Shown: positions 62,876 to 64,000 of the stretch, in pieces
Numbering within the stretch: position 1 is the stretch's first letter
Layout: each line of letters starts with the position of its first letter
Notes under the pieces: model-generated
The model's database searches: none
What the model saw: only the letters and a program-made list of their open reading frames with translations
What the model was told of the DNA's origin: nothing
DNA from: Cololabis saira
Lineage: Eukaryota > Chordata > Actinopteri > Beloniformes > Belonidae
DNA: 64,000 nt
Reading direction: 5' to 3'
Assembly (NCBI RefSeq): GCF_033807715.1
Contig: NC_084607.1
Span: 16,850,941 to 16,914,940, forward strand
Position numbers and translations under genes: made by a program

Positions 62876-62885
62876 ATGCTGATCG
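62876..62885 (+). CDS. znf385c/d-like: Alternative first coding exon, Met-Leu-Ile-Gly start (probable short ZNF385-family isoform)
   Basis: ATG CTG ATC G is followed directly by GTAAGT, a near-perfect donor, and A at -3 of the ATG gives a reasonable initiation context. Only three codons and one base are coding, so the exon is invisible to an ORF scan. It ends in phase 1, like the zinc-finger exon 42 kb upstream on the same strand, so both could join the same next exon at a Gly codon. As I recall it, the short form of human ZNF385C begins Met-Leu-Leu-Gly, and that of ZNF385A Met-Ile-Leu-Gly, which supports linking it to this gene. The resulting isoform would lack the first finger. It could instead belong to an unrelated gene starting here; no downstream exon is in view to settle this. 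Confidence 0.55.
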
Positions 62886-62891
62886 GTAAGT
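62886..62891 (+). promoter_or_regulatory. 5' splice site after the short first exon
   Basis: ATCG followed by GTAAGTGTTG: GTAAGT matches the consensus donor. Its position a few bases after an ATG in a CpG-rich leader is the main evidence for a first exon here. Confidence 0.6.
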
Positions 62892-63170
62892 GTTGAACAC
62901 CTCCGGCACCCCCGTGTTTTGGCTGCTGAAGTGCGCAATCCCTGGGTCGGATGCATGAAAAAACACTACCAATATCACGCACGAAGGAGCGCCGGTCAAG
63001 CGGGATCTAAGATGTTTAAACATGAAAGAAAAACTACCCGGGTTTAGCTCATCAACTCGCAAGATGATCAGTCAAAGTGTCGCTTTTATGTTTTCATTTG
63101 GCGTATCAGCGCAAGCACTCGTGCCGAAACGGTCTCATAAACGTAGACTTGTTTCGGTCGCTGCATCAAG
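62892..63170 (+). other. Start of the intron after the short first exon
   Basis: CpG content stays fairly high to about 63060, then falls. No exon seen. Confidence 0.5.
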
Positions 63171-63173
63171 TAA

Positions 63174-63282
63174 AGGCTGATTTATGGTTCCGCGTTACAC
63201 CAACGCAGAGCCTACGGCGTAGGGTACGGTGCGCGTTTTGCGTAGTTCTGCGTCGATTTAACGCAGAACCATAATTCAGGCT
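63174..63282. mobile_element. Palindromic CpG-rich MITE-like element, copy 3 (109 bp, best preserved)
   Basis: AGGCTGATTTATGGTTCCGC at the left; ACGCAGAACCATAATTCAGG at the right. The halves are inverted copies meeting near GGTACGGTGCGCG. TAA flanks both ends (63171-63173, 63283-63285), which suits a 3-bp TWA target duplication as in PIF/Harbinger MITEs, although TAA could match by chance. Confidence 0.88.
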
Positions 63283-63285
63283 TAA

Positions 63286-64000
63286 GTTTTATGAGGCTCT
63301 AAATTCGTCCGCTCAAAGCCAAGTGTGCACCGCGGCGCTGGTGCGGAGCTCCCGACGGCAGGACCTCCTGCTCGCTCTCAACCCACTGCGGGCGCCTGCT
63401 TCCATCATCGGACGAATGAAGTGCACCTCCACGGTAGAATAATGCTGACTTTTTTCTTATTGAAATAAAAACTATAAAAATCTGCTTTATAAAACCTGTG
63501 CCTGCAGAAACTCCACTAGTTATCAGCATTTTAAAATATTTCAACCTATGCTTTAACATTTATTGTGAAGGAATTATGGAAGATTTTCCCAAGAAGGTCT
63601 CCAAAATATTTTATACTTATTGTCTAATTATTTGTAGCTTTGATCACTGATTTTATTCTTGTGGTAATATTCTAAAATTATTTATTTTCAGATTTCTCAG
63701 TGTTGCTTTTGTGAAGTGCATATTGATTTGATTTTGTTGATAAAATGTATCAGCTGTTTTCATTATAAAGAAGGGGTTTCAAAGCCATTAAAACGCTCAT
63801 AATTCACCACAGGGACATTCTCCACCTCATTTGCATAATTAACTCAGTGTTATCTCTGCTGATGTGAGAGAATGAAGGTGCTCTTTTGTGTGGACTGAGC
63901 TAATGGACCTGCTCTGCGGGGCTCCTGTGCTCCACCTGAAACACTGATTCAAGTCATCTTTACCTTCCTTCTGCTTAAACTGCTCTTAATAATTTGTGTT
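63286..64000. other. Intronic stretch to the end of the window, no gene seen
   Basis: AT-rich beyond 63420. No exon or repeat recognised. Confidence 0.55.

Overview
The window is eukaryotic, almost certainly from a teleost fish (probably a percomorph; the lineage is inferred from the repeats). It is AT-rich and gene-poor, with long dinucleotide and tetranucleotide arrays, L2-type non-LTR retrotransposon tails ending in (ATGG)n, short hAT-like and PIF/Harbinger-like inverted-repeat elements, and a tandem-repeat-bearing interspersed family typical of fish. There are no operons, ribosome binding sites, CRISPR arrays or RNA genes that I can support.

One protein-coding gene can be recognised, on the + strand: a member of the ZNF385 family of matrin/U1-type C2H2 zinc-finger proteins (best guess znf385c, with znf385d the main alternative). 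One coding exon lies at 20951-21286 (coding from 20962). It has a strong splice acceptor before it and a donor after it, encodes an N-terminal region of 108 residues and carries one complete CxxC-x12-HxxxxxH finger. A second, very short coding start lies at 62876-62885 (Met-Leu-Ile-Gly-), at the end of a CpG-rich, purine-rich 5' leader, followed at once by a consensus donor. Both coding starts end in phase 1, so each could splice to the same downstream exon, which lies outside the window. The simplest reading is two alternative promoters about 42 kb apart: the upstream one makes an isoform with the extra N-terminal finger, the downstream one an isoform without it. Nearly everything from 21293 to 62400 would then be intron or inter-promoter sequence.

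Layout: 1-20950, upstream sequence with L2 tails, a tandem-repeat element (3166-5435), simple arrays and a hAT-like element in a TA array (13008-13526). 20951-21286, the zinc-finger exon. 21293-39240, mostly unique non-coding sequence with GT/CA/TTTA arrays. 39284-39785, a hAT-like element with a perfect 8-bp target duplication. 41746-43541, a nested repeat block with a Harbinger-like element carrying a transposase fragment. 45405-47310, a dead L2-like LINE. 49517-52420, a four-level nest of repeats. 53885-56631, a chain of further repeats including two hAT-like elements. 58796-58970, a long GATA-type array. 62350-62891, the second promoter and first exon. 62892-64000, start of the following intron with a small palindromic element at 63174-63282.

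I found no undescribed biological system. The most interesting items are the paired alternative first exons, the four-deep nest whose insertion order can be read from empty-site comparison inside the window, the 128-bp versus 139-bp tandem units in copies of one repeat family, and a 109-bp palindromic family present three times. Paralog, family and superfamily names come from memory of consensus features, not from a search.
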